Below, in pieces: positions 6,840 to 14,089 of a stretch of 37,225 nt of DNA (the first letter of the stretch is position 1; every line of letters begins with the position of its first letter). Origin of the DNA: Thermodesulfobacteriota bacterium. GTDB lineage: Bacteria > Desulfobacterota > BSN033 > UBA1163. The translations under genes were made by a program, and so were the position numbers. The stretch is from NCBI GenBank assembly GCA_030017685.1, contig JASEHH010000028.1, positions 1 through 37,225 of the forward strand, written 5' to 3'. Below the pieces are notes generated by a model. That model saw only the letters and a list, made by a program, of their open reading frames with translations. It was not told the DNA's origin and did not search any database.

Positions 6840-8189
6840 TTAGCTTATTTTTCTCAAATCCTTAAACCGCTTGGCCTTCACTTCATAGCGGGGCAGAGAG
6901 TTAAAAGGATGGACCTCAATGTTGTAACCGAGGTTTGTTTTTAACCGGAGCTGATCTCTTAATTGGTTGAGGATTGCTTCGCGATTTCCCTCTGCATCCG
7001 GCAACAGTTCGATCTTTAATGTGATGTCGTCGAGATCGCCCTTCTTTATAACCAGGACCTCAAATTCGTTGCCCAGGCCCTTGATGGAGCGGACCACCTC
7101 TTCAATGGCAGAGGGAGCAATGAGGACACCTTTGATCTTGGTGATATCGTCTGCCCTTCCAACCACACCTCCTCTCATGAGGCGGAACGTCCTTCCACAG
7201 GGACAGGGGTCCTTCGACCATTCCGCCACATCCTTCGAGTCGAAACGGATGCAGGGCTGAGCGATACGGTCCAGCGCGGTGATGACGATTTTTCCTTTTC
7301 TGCCCGGTTCTTCGATGATCTCCCCTGTTTCGATATCCTCCAGTTGGGTGAGAAAAAGCGCTTCATTCACATGGAGACCACCGGGTTGGGCCATGCATTC
7401 GAAACCCCATGCGCCAATCTCTGTTGCACCTATATGATCATAGACCTTGGCTCCCCAGGCCTCTTCCATTCTCTGTTTGGTGGATGGAATGCTTGCTCCT
7501 GGCTCGCCCGCACAGGTAATCTTCCGGATGGTGAGATCCTTTGCTGGATCGATTCCCAATTTCTTTCTGGCTGTATCCGCCATTCCAAGCACATAGGTGG
7601 GTGTGGCCATCATGGCCGTGGCTTTAAGCTCCTGGATCTTCAAGAGACGGGCCTCCGTATCGAGCACTCCTCCTGGCACGACTTCGCAGCCGATCTTCTC
7701 CGCGGCATAATGGCCTGCCCAGAAGGCGACAAAGATATTGTAGCCGAACGGTAGGAAGACCCGATCTGTATTCCTGTACCCCTGAGCATAAAGCAGGTAA
7801 GCCCAGGATTCCGCCCACCACTCCCAGTCCTGCCAGGTATCGGGTTGATAGACAGGGGTTCCTGTGGTTCCACTGGTCTGCCGGAATTCGGTGACTTCTT
7901 CCAGCGGAACGCAGAGGGCATCTCCGTATGGGAAGGGGTCCTTTCTCTGAATATCCCGCATCATCGCCTTTTCTACCTTTGGAACCCTGGCCACATCCTC
8001 ATAGGATTTGATATCCCCGGGTTCAAGGCCGGCCTCCTGATAGAGTTTCCGGTGAAACTTAGAGCGCTCATAGGCCCACTGGACAATCTTCTTGAATTTC
8101 CTGAGTTGAAGTTCCCTCATCTTCTCAAACGGAAGGGTTTCAACAATGGGATTCCAGTAGTTTTCAAACCCCTTTTTGCTAATTTTCAT
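6840..8189 (-). CDS. Phenylacetate-CoA ligase (PaaK)-family AMP-dependent ligase
   Basis: About 449 residues, typical for PaaK. The ATP/AMP-binding loop TSGTTGTPV, the adenylate motif YDHIGATEIGAWGFEC, the hinge VVGRADDITKIKG and the C-terminal Lys-containing RYEVKAKRF region are all visible. Such enzymes activate aryl or aryl-acetic acids to CoA thioesters through an acyl-adenylate. A Cys cluster (DPCPCGRTF) near the end is common in the family. Two Met codons are possible: ATG 8195 lies 1 base from the GGAG motif, while ATG 8189 lies 7 bases away and is preferred. A small helical protein follows in the same operon. The substrate cannot be read from sequence. Confidence 0.88.
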   Translation of the reverse strand: MKISKKGFENYWNPIVETLPFEKMRELQLRKFKKIVQWAYERSKFHRKLYQEAGLEPGDIKSYEDVARVPKVEKAMMRDIQRKDPFPYGDALCVPLEEVTEFRQTSGTTGTPVYQPDTWQDWEWWAESWAYLLYAQGYRNTDRVFLPFGYNIFVAFWAGHYAAEKIGCEVVPGGVLDTEARLLKIQELKATAMMATPTYVLGMADTARKKLGIDPAKDLTIRKITCAGEPGASIPSTKQRMEEAWGAKVYDHIGATEIGAWGFECMAQPGGLHVNEALFLTQLEDIETGEIIEEPGRKGKIVITALDRIAQPCIRFDSKDVAEWSKDPCPCGRTFRLMRGGVVGRADDITKIKGVLIAPSAIEEVVRSIKGLGNEFEVLVIKKGDLDDITLKIELLPDAEGNREAILNQLRDQLRLKTNLGYNIEVHPFNSLPRYEVKAKRFKDLRKIS

Positions 8190-8523
8190 TTTCATTCTCC
8201 TTTGTTCGGTTGACCATCTTTTCTCAAGGCTGGCAGAATTTTAAGAAGCCAACCATTTTTTGTCAATCCCTAATTTTTCTGGTTCTTTAGGGGTTGGAGT
8301 GGGTAGAGAGGGTTTCACAGAGATAACTCAATTCCGTTCACCCTGAGCCTGTCCTTCGACTTCGCTCAGGACAGGCTTGTCGAAGCATGAACAGTTCAAT
8401 TATATCACCCTTCGAGAGCCTCAGGGCGATCGGTATAACATTACCCGCTGAAGAATCGGACGCCCATTTTTCTATTGAAAATCTTAGAAGAAGACGATAT
8501 TTTATTCATAAGGAGGAGCTGAA
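8190..8523. other. Intergenic region with a REP-like hairpin
   Basis: Holds the divergent upstream regions of the ligase (-) and the proteasome-fold gene (+), and no gene. At 8346-8377 there is a perfect 10-bp stem, AGCCTGTCCT/AGGACAGGCT, with a 12-base loop, embedded in a sequence of the type CCCTGAG...CTTCGACTTCGCTCAGG. The same TTCGA/CCTGAG vocabulary recurs at 18820-18960, so this is a dispersed repetitive extragenic palindrome of the genome. A 78-codon frame at 8387-8623 overlaps the better-supported gene and is rejected. Confidence 0.65.
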
Positions 8524-9150
8524 ATGTCGCAGATCATCGTTGCACAAAACATTTACGGAATCATTTTGGCCGCTGAGAACCGGGCCATCCAGTTGGATGA
8601 AAAAGGAGAAGAGATTCACTTAAAAGTGGACCGCATCATCCCGATCGCCACCCATTGTGGACTTCTGGTCACCGGAGCAGCCGAAGGAACAGATATGGGG
8701 AAGGCCTTGAGGGATTTCATACGGGAAGAGAGAATGACCGATGTTCAGGACATCTATGGGGCAAGCCTCGCTTTTCTCTCGACAGAATATGAGCAATTTA
8801 TGAGGAAGAAGTGCGAATTGCTGCCCATTGATCCCATCCATCAGGTCTCTTTTATCCTGGCCGGAAAGACGGAAAAAGATAGAGAAATGCCATTTCGTCT
8901 TTACTTTCTCTGGACAAAGAAGAAACTTCCACGGCTCGATGGAGACGAGATCTCATATGCCTTCTCCATTCCGAGGAGAATGGGCCTGGAGTTTCAGTTA
9001 AATAAGATGGCCAAGGAGAACGCTCCTCTTAAAGACATTTTAAAGAAGATGAAAGAGGCAATGGAGCAGTTAAAGGGGCGGGGAGAAGTGAACGGGCCGT
9101 TTTCCTTTGGAACGATCACTGAAGAAGGGGTTCAATTGCTGAGTCCCTGA
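8524..9150 (+). CDS. Proteasome-fold (Ntn-hydrolase-like) protein of unknown function
   Basis: 208 residues. The first 70 resemble a 20S proteasome or HslV subunit: strand YGIILAAENRA, a second strand with KVDRIIPIATHCGLLVTGAAEGTD, then helix MGKALRDFIREE. The N-terminal catalytic Thr, Ser or Cys expected after processing is not evident (the protein starts MSQIIVAQN), so it may be inactive, a structural homologue, or processed differently. AAGGAGGAG sits 7-8 bases before ATG 8524. The last 19 bases overlap the convergent histone-deacetylase-like gene. Fold assignment is by eye. Confidence 0.5.
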   Translation: MSQIIVAQNIYGIILAAENRAIQLDEKGEEIHLKVDRIIPIATHCGLLVTGAAEGTDMGKALRDFIREERMTDVQDIYGASLAFLSTEYEQFMRKKCELLPIDPIHQVSFILAGKTEKDREMPFRLYFLWTKKKLPRLDGDEISYAFSIPRRMGLEFQLNKMAKENAPLKDILKKMKEAMEQLKGRGEVNGPFSFGTITEEGVQLLSP

Positions 9151-9887
9151 AGGAAGCTTTTAAGATTTCTTCCGAGGACCGAATGGTTGTAACCTCCTTC
9201 GAGCACGCCAAACCTTCTTCCCTGGCATCGTTCGAAGGAGGTCTCTTTTACCCACCTTCCAATCGAGAGATAATCCTCTGTCTTTAACAGACCTCCCCAG
9301 TCCTCTTCATGACGATCAAATCCTGCCGAGACACCGATGATATCGAAAGGTTTGTCCGTCTGAAGGGATGTTTGAACCTCGTTCAAAAAGGACTGTCGGT
9401 TTGTGCCTTCGGGATGGAAGTAGCTCACCTCTTTGGAACCACTGAACGTATTCGCTGTTCCATCCCCATAGTGAAGGTCGAAATCGAGAATCAGGGCGCT
9501 CTTGATCTTTCCTTCACTAAGAAGCTTCTTGATGGCAATGGCAATGTTATTAAAGTAACAGAAACCCCAGCAGGAATGGGGGCTGGTATGATGCCCCGGC
9601 GGTCGGATCAATCCAAAAGCGGGTTCACCCCCACAACTTAATTCTCCTGCAAGAATGGCTCCCCCTGCTGAAAGAAGACCGATCTCATAGACCAAAGGAT
9701 CGCCTTTGACGGATTGGATGTGCTGTCTTCCGTGAACCCTCTCCAGATCCCTTTCCATGGCGGGTTGGGGCTCGATCAATTCATATTTCCCTTCGAGGGC
9801 CTTGACCATCGGCTCCATCCTTCCCGCAGCCGCCGCCGGATCGGAGGTATAGACTTCATAAAATCGTGGATGGAATATAACCTTCAT
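9132..9887 (-). CDS. Histone deacetylase / acetoin-utilisation (AcuC)-family metal-dependent deacetylase
   Basis: 251 residues with the arginase-deacetylase signatures in order: RPPGHHTSPHSCWGFCYFNN (tandem His of the charge relay), ALILDFDLHYGDGT (zinc-ligand Asp and His), and SAGFDRHEEDWGG (second zinc Asp). GVLEGGYN closes the active site near the C terminus. These enzymes remove acetyl groups from lysine or small amines with Zn or Fe; bacterial substrates include acetyl-CoA synthetase and acetylpolyamines. At 251 residues it is shorter than the usual 300-370, with trimmed N-terminal and loop regions but a complete active site. GGAG precedes ATG 9887. Its end overlaps the convergent proteasome-fold gene by 19 bp. 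Confidence 0.88.
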   Translation of the reverse strand: MKVIFHPRFYEVYTSDPAAAAGRMEPMVKALEGKYELIEPQPAMERDLERVHGRQHIQSVKGDPLVYEIGLLSAGGAILAGELSCGGEPAFGLIRPPGHHTSPHSCWGFCYFNNIAIAIKKLLSEGKIKSALILDFDLHYGDGTANTFSGSKEVSYFHPEGTNRQSFLNEVQTSLQTDKPFDIIGVSAGFDRHEEDWGGLLKTEDYLSIGRWVKETSFERCQGRRFGVLEGGYNHSVLGRNLKSFLQGLSN

Positions 9888-10026
9888 CTGATACTCCTTC
9901 TCTTTGCAGGATTAAATCGCCTTATTTTATCACATGATCAGCAAGAATGGGTAAAATTATTGCGCCAGTTCTAACGGTATTGTATAGTGGGTTTCAATTG
10001 TCATTTCTTTTAAAGAAAGGTCGTCA

Positions 10027-10710
10027 ATGGGAACAATCATAAACGCCATTGCTATCATTATCGGGGGGGCACTGGGATTATTATTTCGAAAGGGGTTTCC
10101 GGAGAGGATTGCCCAGACGACCCTGCAGGTTTTGGGCCTCTTTACGATGGTCATCGGGGTGAGCATGGCCATCCAGGGGCGGGAGTTCATTATGATTCTG
10201 ATCAGCCTGGTGGCAGGAGCCGTTCTGGGAGAATGGGCAAATATTGAAGGCCGCCTTGAAAGATTTGGAGGCTGGTTGGAAAAACGGTTCCATGTCACAG
10301 AGGGTAGCCCTGCCAAAGGGTTTATCTATGCGAGTCTGCTCTTCTGCGTGGGATCGATGGCGATCGTTGGCAGTATTACCGATGGACTGAAAGGTGATCG
10401 TTCGATCTTGGTGACCAAAGCCGTGATGGACGGCATTATCTCCATTCCCTTTGCGGCGAGCATGGGGTTTGGCGTTCTGGGTTCTGCCCTACCCGTCCTA
10501 TTTTATCAGGGTGGGATCACGCTTCTTGCCTCGAAACTTCAATCGCTCTTCACTCCGGAAATGATCCGGGAACTCACCTCAGTCGGTGGAGTGATTGTGA
10601 TGGGGATTGGCATCAATATTCTCGGTTTGCAAAAGATCAGGGTAGGTAATTTGGTCCCCGCCCTCCTCCTGATCATTCTGCTTTTCTACGTGAAAACCCT
10701 TTTCGGTTAG
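10027..10710 (+). CDS. DUF554 (YdfK-like) integral membrane protein
   Basis: 227 residues with about six to seven hydrophobic segments. It opens MGTIINAIAIIIGGALGLLFRKG and later has CVGSMAIVGSITDGLKGD, then VVMGIGINILGLQKIRVGN before a final hydrophobic segment; this matches the DUF554 family. Function is unknown. An AGAAAGG motif precedes ATG 10027. It is convergent with the EamA transporter, whose stop is only 5 bp away, and no clear terminator separates them. Confidence 0.87.
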   Translation: MGTIINAIAIIIGGALGLLFRKGFPERIAQTTLQVLGLFTMVIGVSMAIQGREFIMILISLVAGAVLGEWANIEGRLERFGGWLEKRFHVTEGSPAKGFIYASLLFCVGSMAIVGSITDGLKGDRSILVTKAVMDGIISIPFAASMGFGVLGSALPVLFYQGGITLLASKLQSLFTPEMIRELTSVGGVIVMGIGINILGLQKIRVGNLVPALLLIILLFYVKTLFG

Positions 10711-10715
10711 ACTTA

Positions 10716-11597
10716 TTATCTTGCCAGACCGATGAGCACAAGTCCGAGGGTGAGGATGAGGGCTCCGGTGATCCGGGTTTTCCAGTCACTTTCCTTCAAC
10801 AGGACGATTCCCATGACCGCGCCGAAGAGGGCTCCTGCCTGTCGGAAAGCCACCACATAACTGACCTTGCTCATTGTCATGGCCATGAGGACGAGGAGGT
10901 AAGCCGCATTCTGGAGGAGGGAGATGATAAGGATCTCCTTCTTCGATTGCCTCCAGATCTTCCAGAGAGGGTTTTCTTTCCGCAGAGCCAAATAAAGCCC
11001 TGTATAAATTGCCATCGAGAGGTTGATCAGCCAGAGGTAAAAAACAGGGTGAATGATCTGAACTCCCACTTTATCAATGACGGAATAAATCGAACTGGCA
11101 ATGGCTGCAGAGAAGGCCAGGAGGTATGACCGGGAAATGAGCCGATGAGACTGTGAAAGGATATTATTTAAGTGAAAATCTTTCAGGGAGATGATGTAGA
11201 TACCGGCCATCACCAAGCCAATCCCCAACATCCCTCTCGGAGAGAGGACCTCTCCGATAAAGAAGATGGCCCAGATCTGGGTGAACAGCGGGGCGGAGCG
11301 GGAGATGGGATAGACCAGGGAGAGATCTCCAACCCGATAAGCCTCAATCAGGCAGATGAAATAGATCGTTTCGAAAAAGCCTGATAGGATGACGATCCAC
11401 CAGAGTTTCGGCGGAGGGGTGAGGAATAAAGAGGGAAAGACACCGAAACCAATGAAGAAGGGGAGATAAAAAAGGACCCCCCATAGGAAGACCCAGAAAA
11501 AAAATTCCACGGGGAAGTTCCCCCTCTTGGTGAAGAAATTCCATGAGGAGTGGATGAGCGCTGAAATCAGGACGAGAATGATGCTGAGGGGAGTCAA
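10716..11597 (-). CDS. EamA/DMT-family inner-membrane transporter
   Basis: 293 residues with about ten transmembrane helices arranged as two EamA repeats. Repeat 1 contains the region around SLVYPISRSAPLFTQIWAIFFIGE; repeat 2 contains AMTMSKVSYVVAFRQAGALFGAVMGIVLLKE. Members export or import small metabolites such as amino acids; specificity is not predictable. Its start overlaps the end of the Nudix gene by 4 bp, so the two are translationally coupled on the minus strand. Confidence 0.88.
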   Translation of the reverse strand: MTPLSIILVLISALIHSSWNFFTKRGNFPVEFFFWVFLWGVLFYLPFFIGFGVFPSLFLTPPPKLWWIVILSGFFETIYFICLIEAYRVGDLSLVYPISRSAPLFTQIWAIFFIGEVLSPRGMLGIGLVMAGIYIISLKDFHLNNILSQSHRLISRSYLLAFSAAIASSIYSVIDKVGVQIIHPVFYLWLINLSMAIYTGLYLALRKENPLWKIWRQSKKEILIISLLQNAAYLLVLMAMTMSKVSYVVAFRQAGALFGAVMGIVLLKESDWKTRITGALILTLGLVLIGLAR

Positions 11598-12151
11598 GGC
11601 TTTTTCAATCCTTCCGGGTACTGAAGAAAGTAATGGGTGAAGGCGGTGATCACAATGGCATGGTCGATCTTTCCAATTCGAATTAACTCCGGAATTTCGG
11701 AAAGAGGGATGAGGACGACGTCGATATCTTCTGTCTGATCGGGTTTGGGATCAGCGACCTTCCTGATATCTCGAGCGAGAAATGTGTAACAGCGATTATT
11801 GAAAAGCGCCGGATTGGGATTCACGACCCCGACTTTCAGCCATTTCTTTGCCTGATAACCTGTTTCCTCTAATAATTCCCGCGCCGCTGCTTTTTTAGGA
11901 GTATCCTTAGAGTCCACCAGGCCTCCGGGTATCTCCAGGGTCACCTTTCCGGAGCCATGGCGGTACTGTCTCACCATGACCACCTGATGATCAGAGGTGA
12001 GGGGAATGATATTGACCCAGTTGTTCGATTCAATGATGTAGAAGTCATGATCGAGGCTCGTCCGTGGCGAGCGAACGACATCCGTGCGTACGGAGAAAAC
12101 ACGATAGGACTGGGTGGATCGAGTTCGAATCTTTGGCCACGGCTTGATCAT
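11594..12151 (-). CDS. Nudix hydrolase, ADP-ribose pyrophosphatase type
   Basis: 185 residues with a near-canonical Nudix box (GLVDSKDTPKKAAARELLEETGY): Asp replaces the first Glu, while the REx2EE metal-binding core is intact. The preceding MVRQYRHGSGKVTLEIPGG is typical of the ADP-ribose-pyrophosphatase group, which hydrolyses ADP-ribose to AMP and ribose-5-phosphate. GGAG lies 8 bases before ATG 12151. It overlaps the EamA gene downstream and is divergent from the FadR-type regulator, sharing a 151-bp upstream region. The exact substrate is inferred from the group only. Confidence 0.88.
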   Translation of the reverse strand: MIKPWPKIRTRSTQSYRVFSVRTDVVRSPRTSLDHDFYIIESNNWVNIIPLTSDHQVVMVRQYRHGSGKVTLEIPGGLVDSKDTPKKAAARELLEETGYQAKKWLKVGVVNPNPALFNNRCYTFLARDIRKVADPKPDQTEDIDVVLIPLSEIPELIRIGKIDHAIVITAFTHYFLQYPEGLKKP

Positions 12152-12251
12152 TGCGGGTCTCCTTTTCTAATAGGAATGCCATTCGGAAGGACTCCATTCT
12201 ATTTGGAGTGAGGCAATTTGTCAAATCCACACATTTTCCACACATTTTCGC

Positions 12252-12301
12252 TTGACAAGCCCTTTTAAAATTGGTAATAGGACAGATGTCATACCAATTT
12301 T
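12252..12301 (+). promoter_or_regulatory. Sigma-70-like promoter overlapped by a palindromic operator of the FadR/GntR regulator
   Basis: TTGACA at 12252-12257 is followed after 17 bp by TAATAG at 12275-12280, a near-consensus promoter. A perfect 10-bp inverted repeat, AAAATTGGTA (12267-12276) and TACCAATTTT (12292-12301), is separated by 15 bp. Its left arm enters the -10 hexamer and its right arm ends just before the start codon at 12303. TGGT/ACCA half-sites are typical of FadR-subfamily GntR regulators, so autorepression is likely. The same TTG could be read as a start codon 17 codons upstream, but this promoter argues against it. Confidence 0.75.
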
Positions 12302-12302
12302 T

Positions 12303-13022
12303 ATGAACCCCTTTCGACCGGTCAAAAGCCGAAAAATCTCAGAGCGAATCGTCCAGCAGATCAAAGGTGCAATCCTTCGGGGAGCCATGAAACCAGGGGA
12401 TAGGCTTCCTCCGGAGCGGGAACTGGTGGAACGTTTCCGGGCCAGCCGGATCTCCGTTCGAGAAGCTCTTAAAAATCTGGAGACCTCCGGCCTTCTGCAT
12501 ATCAAGCCGGGATCCGGGGTCTTTGTCGCCGAGGTCAACTCACGGCCCATGAGCGAATCCCTCGCCTCCATGCTCCGCATCAAGAAGGTATCCATGAACG
12601 AGCTGACCGAAGCACGAATGATCCTTGAACCGAACATTGCAAGGTTAGCCTGTGAACGAATGAACCCGGAAGACCTTCAAAGACTAAAGGGGAATATTGA
12701 GGAGGCTCTTGCCATTATCAAATCGAATGTTTCAGCGAGGGTGAAGAACATAGAATTTCATTCCCTCCTTGCTGAATCGACTCGGAATGCAGTCCTCGCC
12801 CTAACGATGAAGACCGTGCTCGACGTTCTGAAAGATATGTCTTCTGGGATCGTGGATAATTCACCGAAAAATATCGAAATCGCCTCCCATACGGTGAGGC
12901 ACCACAGAAAGATTCTGAAGGCACTGAAAGAGAAGGATGCTCAAAAGGTTTATGAATTGATGCGAAAACACATTCATCAGATTCAGGGAAGTTTGAAGAA
13001 AGCCGAAACCGATCATCAATAA
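12303..13022 (+). CDS. FadR-subfamily GntR transcriptional regulator
   Basis: 239 residues. The N-terminal winged helix has the GntR signature (IVQQIKGAILRGAMKPGDRL, PPERELVERF, SRISVREALKNLE, LLHIKPGSGVFV). The C-terminal helical FCD domain contains EARMILEPNIARLA, EFHSLLAES and HTVRHHRKILKAL, whose Asp/His residues usually bind a metal and a carboxylate ligand. I chose ATG 12303 because the longer frame from TTG 12252 would translate through the promoter. The transcript would then have a very short leader and no clear Shine-Dalgarno site. It directly precedes the TRAP/enzyme modules, so it most likely senses an organic acid and controls their expression. Confidence 0.92.
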   Translation: MNPFRPVKSRKISERIVQQIKGAILRGAMKPGDRLPPERELVERFRASRISVREALKNLETSGLLHIKPGSGVFVAEVNSRPMSESLASMLRIKKVSMNELTEARMILEPNIARLACERMNPEDLQRLKGNIEEALAIIKSNVSARVKNIEFHSLLAESTRNAVLALTMKTVLDVLKDMSSGIVDNSPKNIEIASHTVRHHRKILKALKEKDAQKVYELMRKHIHQIQGSLKKAETDHQ

Positions 13023-13057
13023 CCATGGAGGGGGGAGTGGGTCCCCCAAACCCATGG
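13023..13057 (+). other. Intercistronic hairpin after the regulator
   Basis: CCATGG at 13023-13028 pairs with CCATGG at 13052-13057, and a G-run at 13030-13035 pairs with CCCCC at 13043-13047, making a strong two-part stem. No T-run follows, so it is not a classical terminator. It could stabilise or segment the transcript between the low-copy regulator and the highly expressed binding protein. Confidence 0.5.
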
Positions 13058-13086
13058 GAAAGCACTCAAGAAAAGGAGGGTGAAAG

Positions 13087-14067
13087 ATGAAATGGACAAA
13101 GCCTATTCTTTTAGTAGTAGGAATCTTCGCTTTGATCGCAACCATTCCACCAACGACACTTCGGGCAGCATCCGAACTTATCCCGCTCTATACTCCCCCC
13201 GTTGGTGGTACTGCCTATGTTCTCGGAGCAGGGGTGGTCAGTGTGACAAACAAGAATCTGCCTGACGCCAATCTCGTGCATGAGGCTTCAACGGGAACCA
13301 TGGATATGGTGAGGCGCATGATGGCACGGGATGCTGCGAAAAAGCCTGCCTTTGCCATCTTCGGAACTCCGGATGCCGCGGATGCCTATAAGGGCTTGGG
13401 GGTGTTTGCTGGAAAACCATTTACAAATCTTAGGGGGATCGTTTTTGTTAACGCTTCTGATATGTATTTAGTAGTTCCCAGCAAATCCCCGATCAAATCC
13501 TTTGCTGATGTAAAGGGCAAGCGTATTGGCATTGGAGGTCCGGGGAGTACGGTTGCCAATAGCGCTCTTCGGTTCCTCGAAGCTTCCGGTGTGGCGAAGG
13601 ATGATTTCAAACCCTACTACTACACCTACAGGGAGAGTGTCGAAGGGATACAAGATGGAAGTCTCGACGGTGGTTTCGTTGGAGGAGGGTATCCCATTGC
13701 CATTTATACCGAACTTGCTCTGAGACACGATGTCCGGATTGTCCCGATAGACGAAACAGTCCTGAAGAAGGTGGTGGCTGAGCATCCATCCTATTATGGG
13801 ACTGTGGTCAAAGCCAAATCCTATAAGGGCTTGGAGCAGGACACCCTCATCTATGGGTTTGCCACTGCCCTCTTTACCCTTTCAAACGTAAGCACCGATT
13901 ATGTCTACGCACTTCTCAAGAACCTCTTCGATCGTAAGGCAGATTACTATGCCATCCACCGATCGGCAAGGGATATGACGGCTGAAGATGCAATGAAGGG
14001 GATTTCAGTGCCCTTCCATCTCGGAGCAGAGAAATACCTTAAAGAGATCGGTGCGATGAAGAAGTGA
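13087..14067 (+). CDS. TAXI-family TRAP transporter solute-binding protein (module 1)
   Basis: 326 residues with a signal peptide (hydrophobic core about 6-22, likely cleavage after LRA near 27). The mature part has the TAXI-like opening PPVGGTAYVLGAG, then DVKGKRIGIGGPGSTVANSA and GSLDGGFVGGGYPIAIYTEL. TAXI proteins capture a substrate in the periplasm and deliver it to a fused TRAP permease; known or suspected ligands include glutamate-like and aromatic acids. AAGGAGGG lies 7 bases before ATG 13087. The permease follows 22 bp downstream. Compared with the TAXI gene at 19246, it is divergent in sequence, so the two modules probably take up different compounds. Confidence 0.9.
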   Translation: MKWTKPILLVVGIFALIATIPPTTLRAASELIPLYTPPVGGTAYVLGAGVVSVTNKNLPDANLVHEASTGTMDMVRRMMARDAAKKPAFAIFGTPDAADAYKGLGVFAGKPFTNLRGIVFVNASDMYLVVPSKSPIKSFADVKGKRIGIGGPGSTVANSALRFLEASGVAKDDFKPYYYTYRESVEGIQDGSLDGGFVGGGYPIAIYTELALRHDVRIVPIDETVLKKVVAEHPSYYGTVVKAKSYKGLEQDTLIYGFATALFTLSNVSTDYVYALLKNLFDRKADYYAIHRSARDMTAEDAMKGISVPFHLGAEKYLKEIGAMKK

Positions 14068-14089
14068 AGGGGAAACGTGTCCGATTATA

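Noticed and set aside
9309-9641. 110-codon + strand frame opposite the deacetylase
   Set aside because: The opposite strand carries a complete active-site motif set; this frame has none.
12221-12637. 138-codon minus-strand frame opposite the FadR-type regulator
   Set aside because: Antisense shadow of a well-supported gene; Ser/Arg-rich composition typical of such shadows, and it runs through the promoter.
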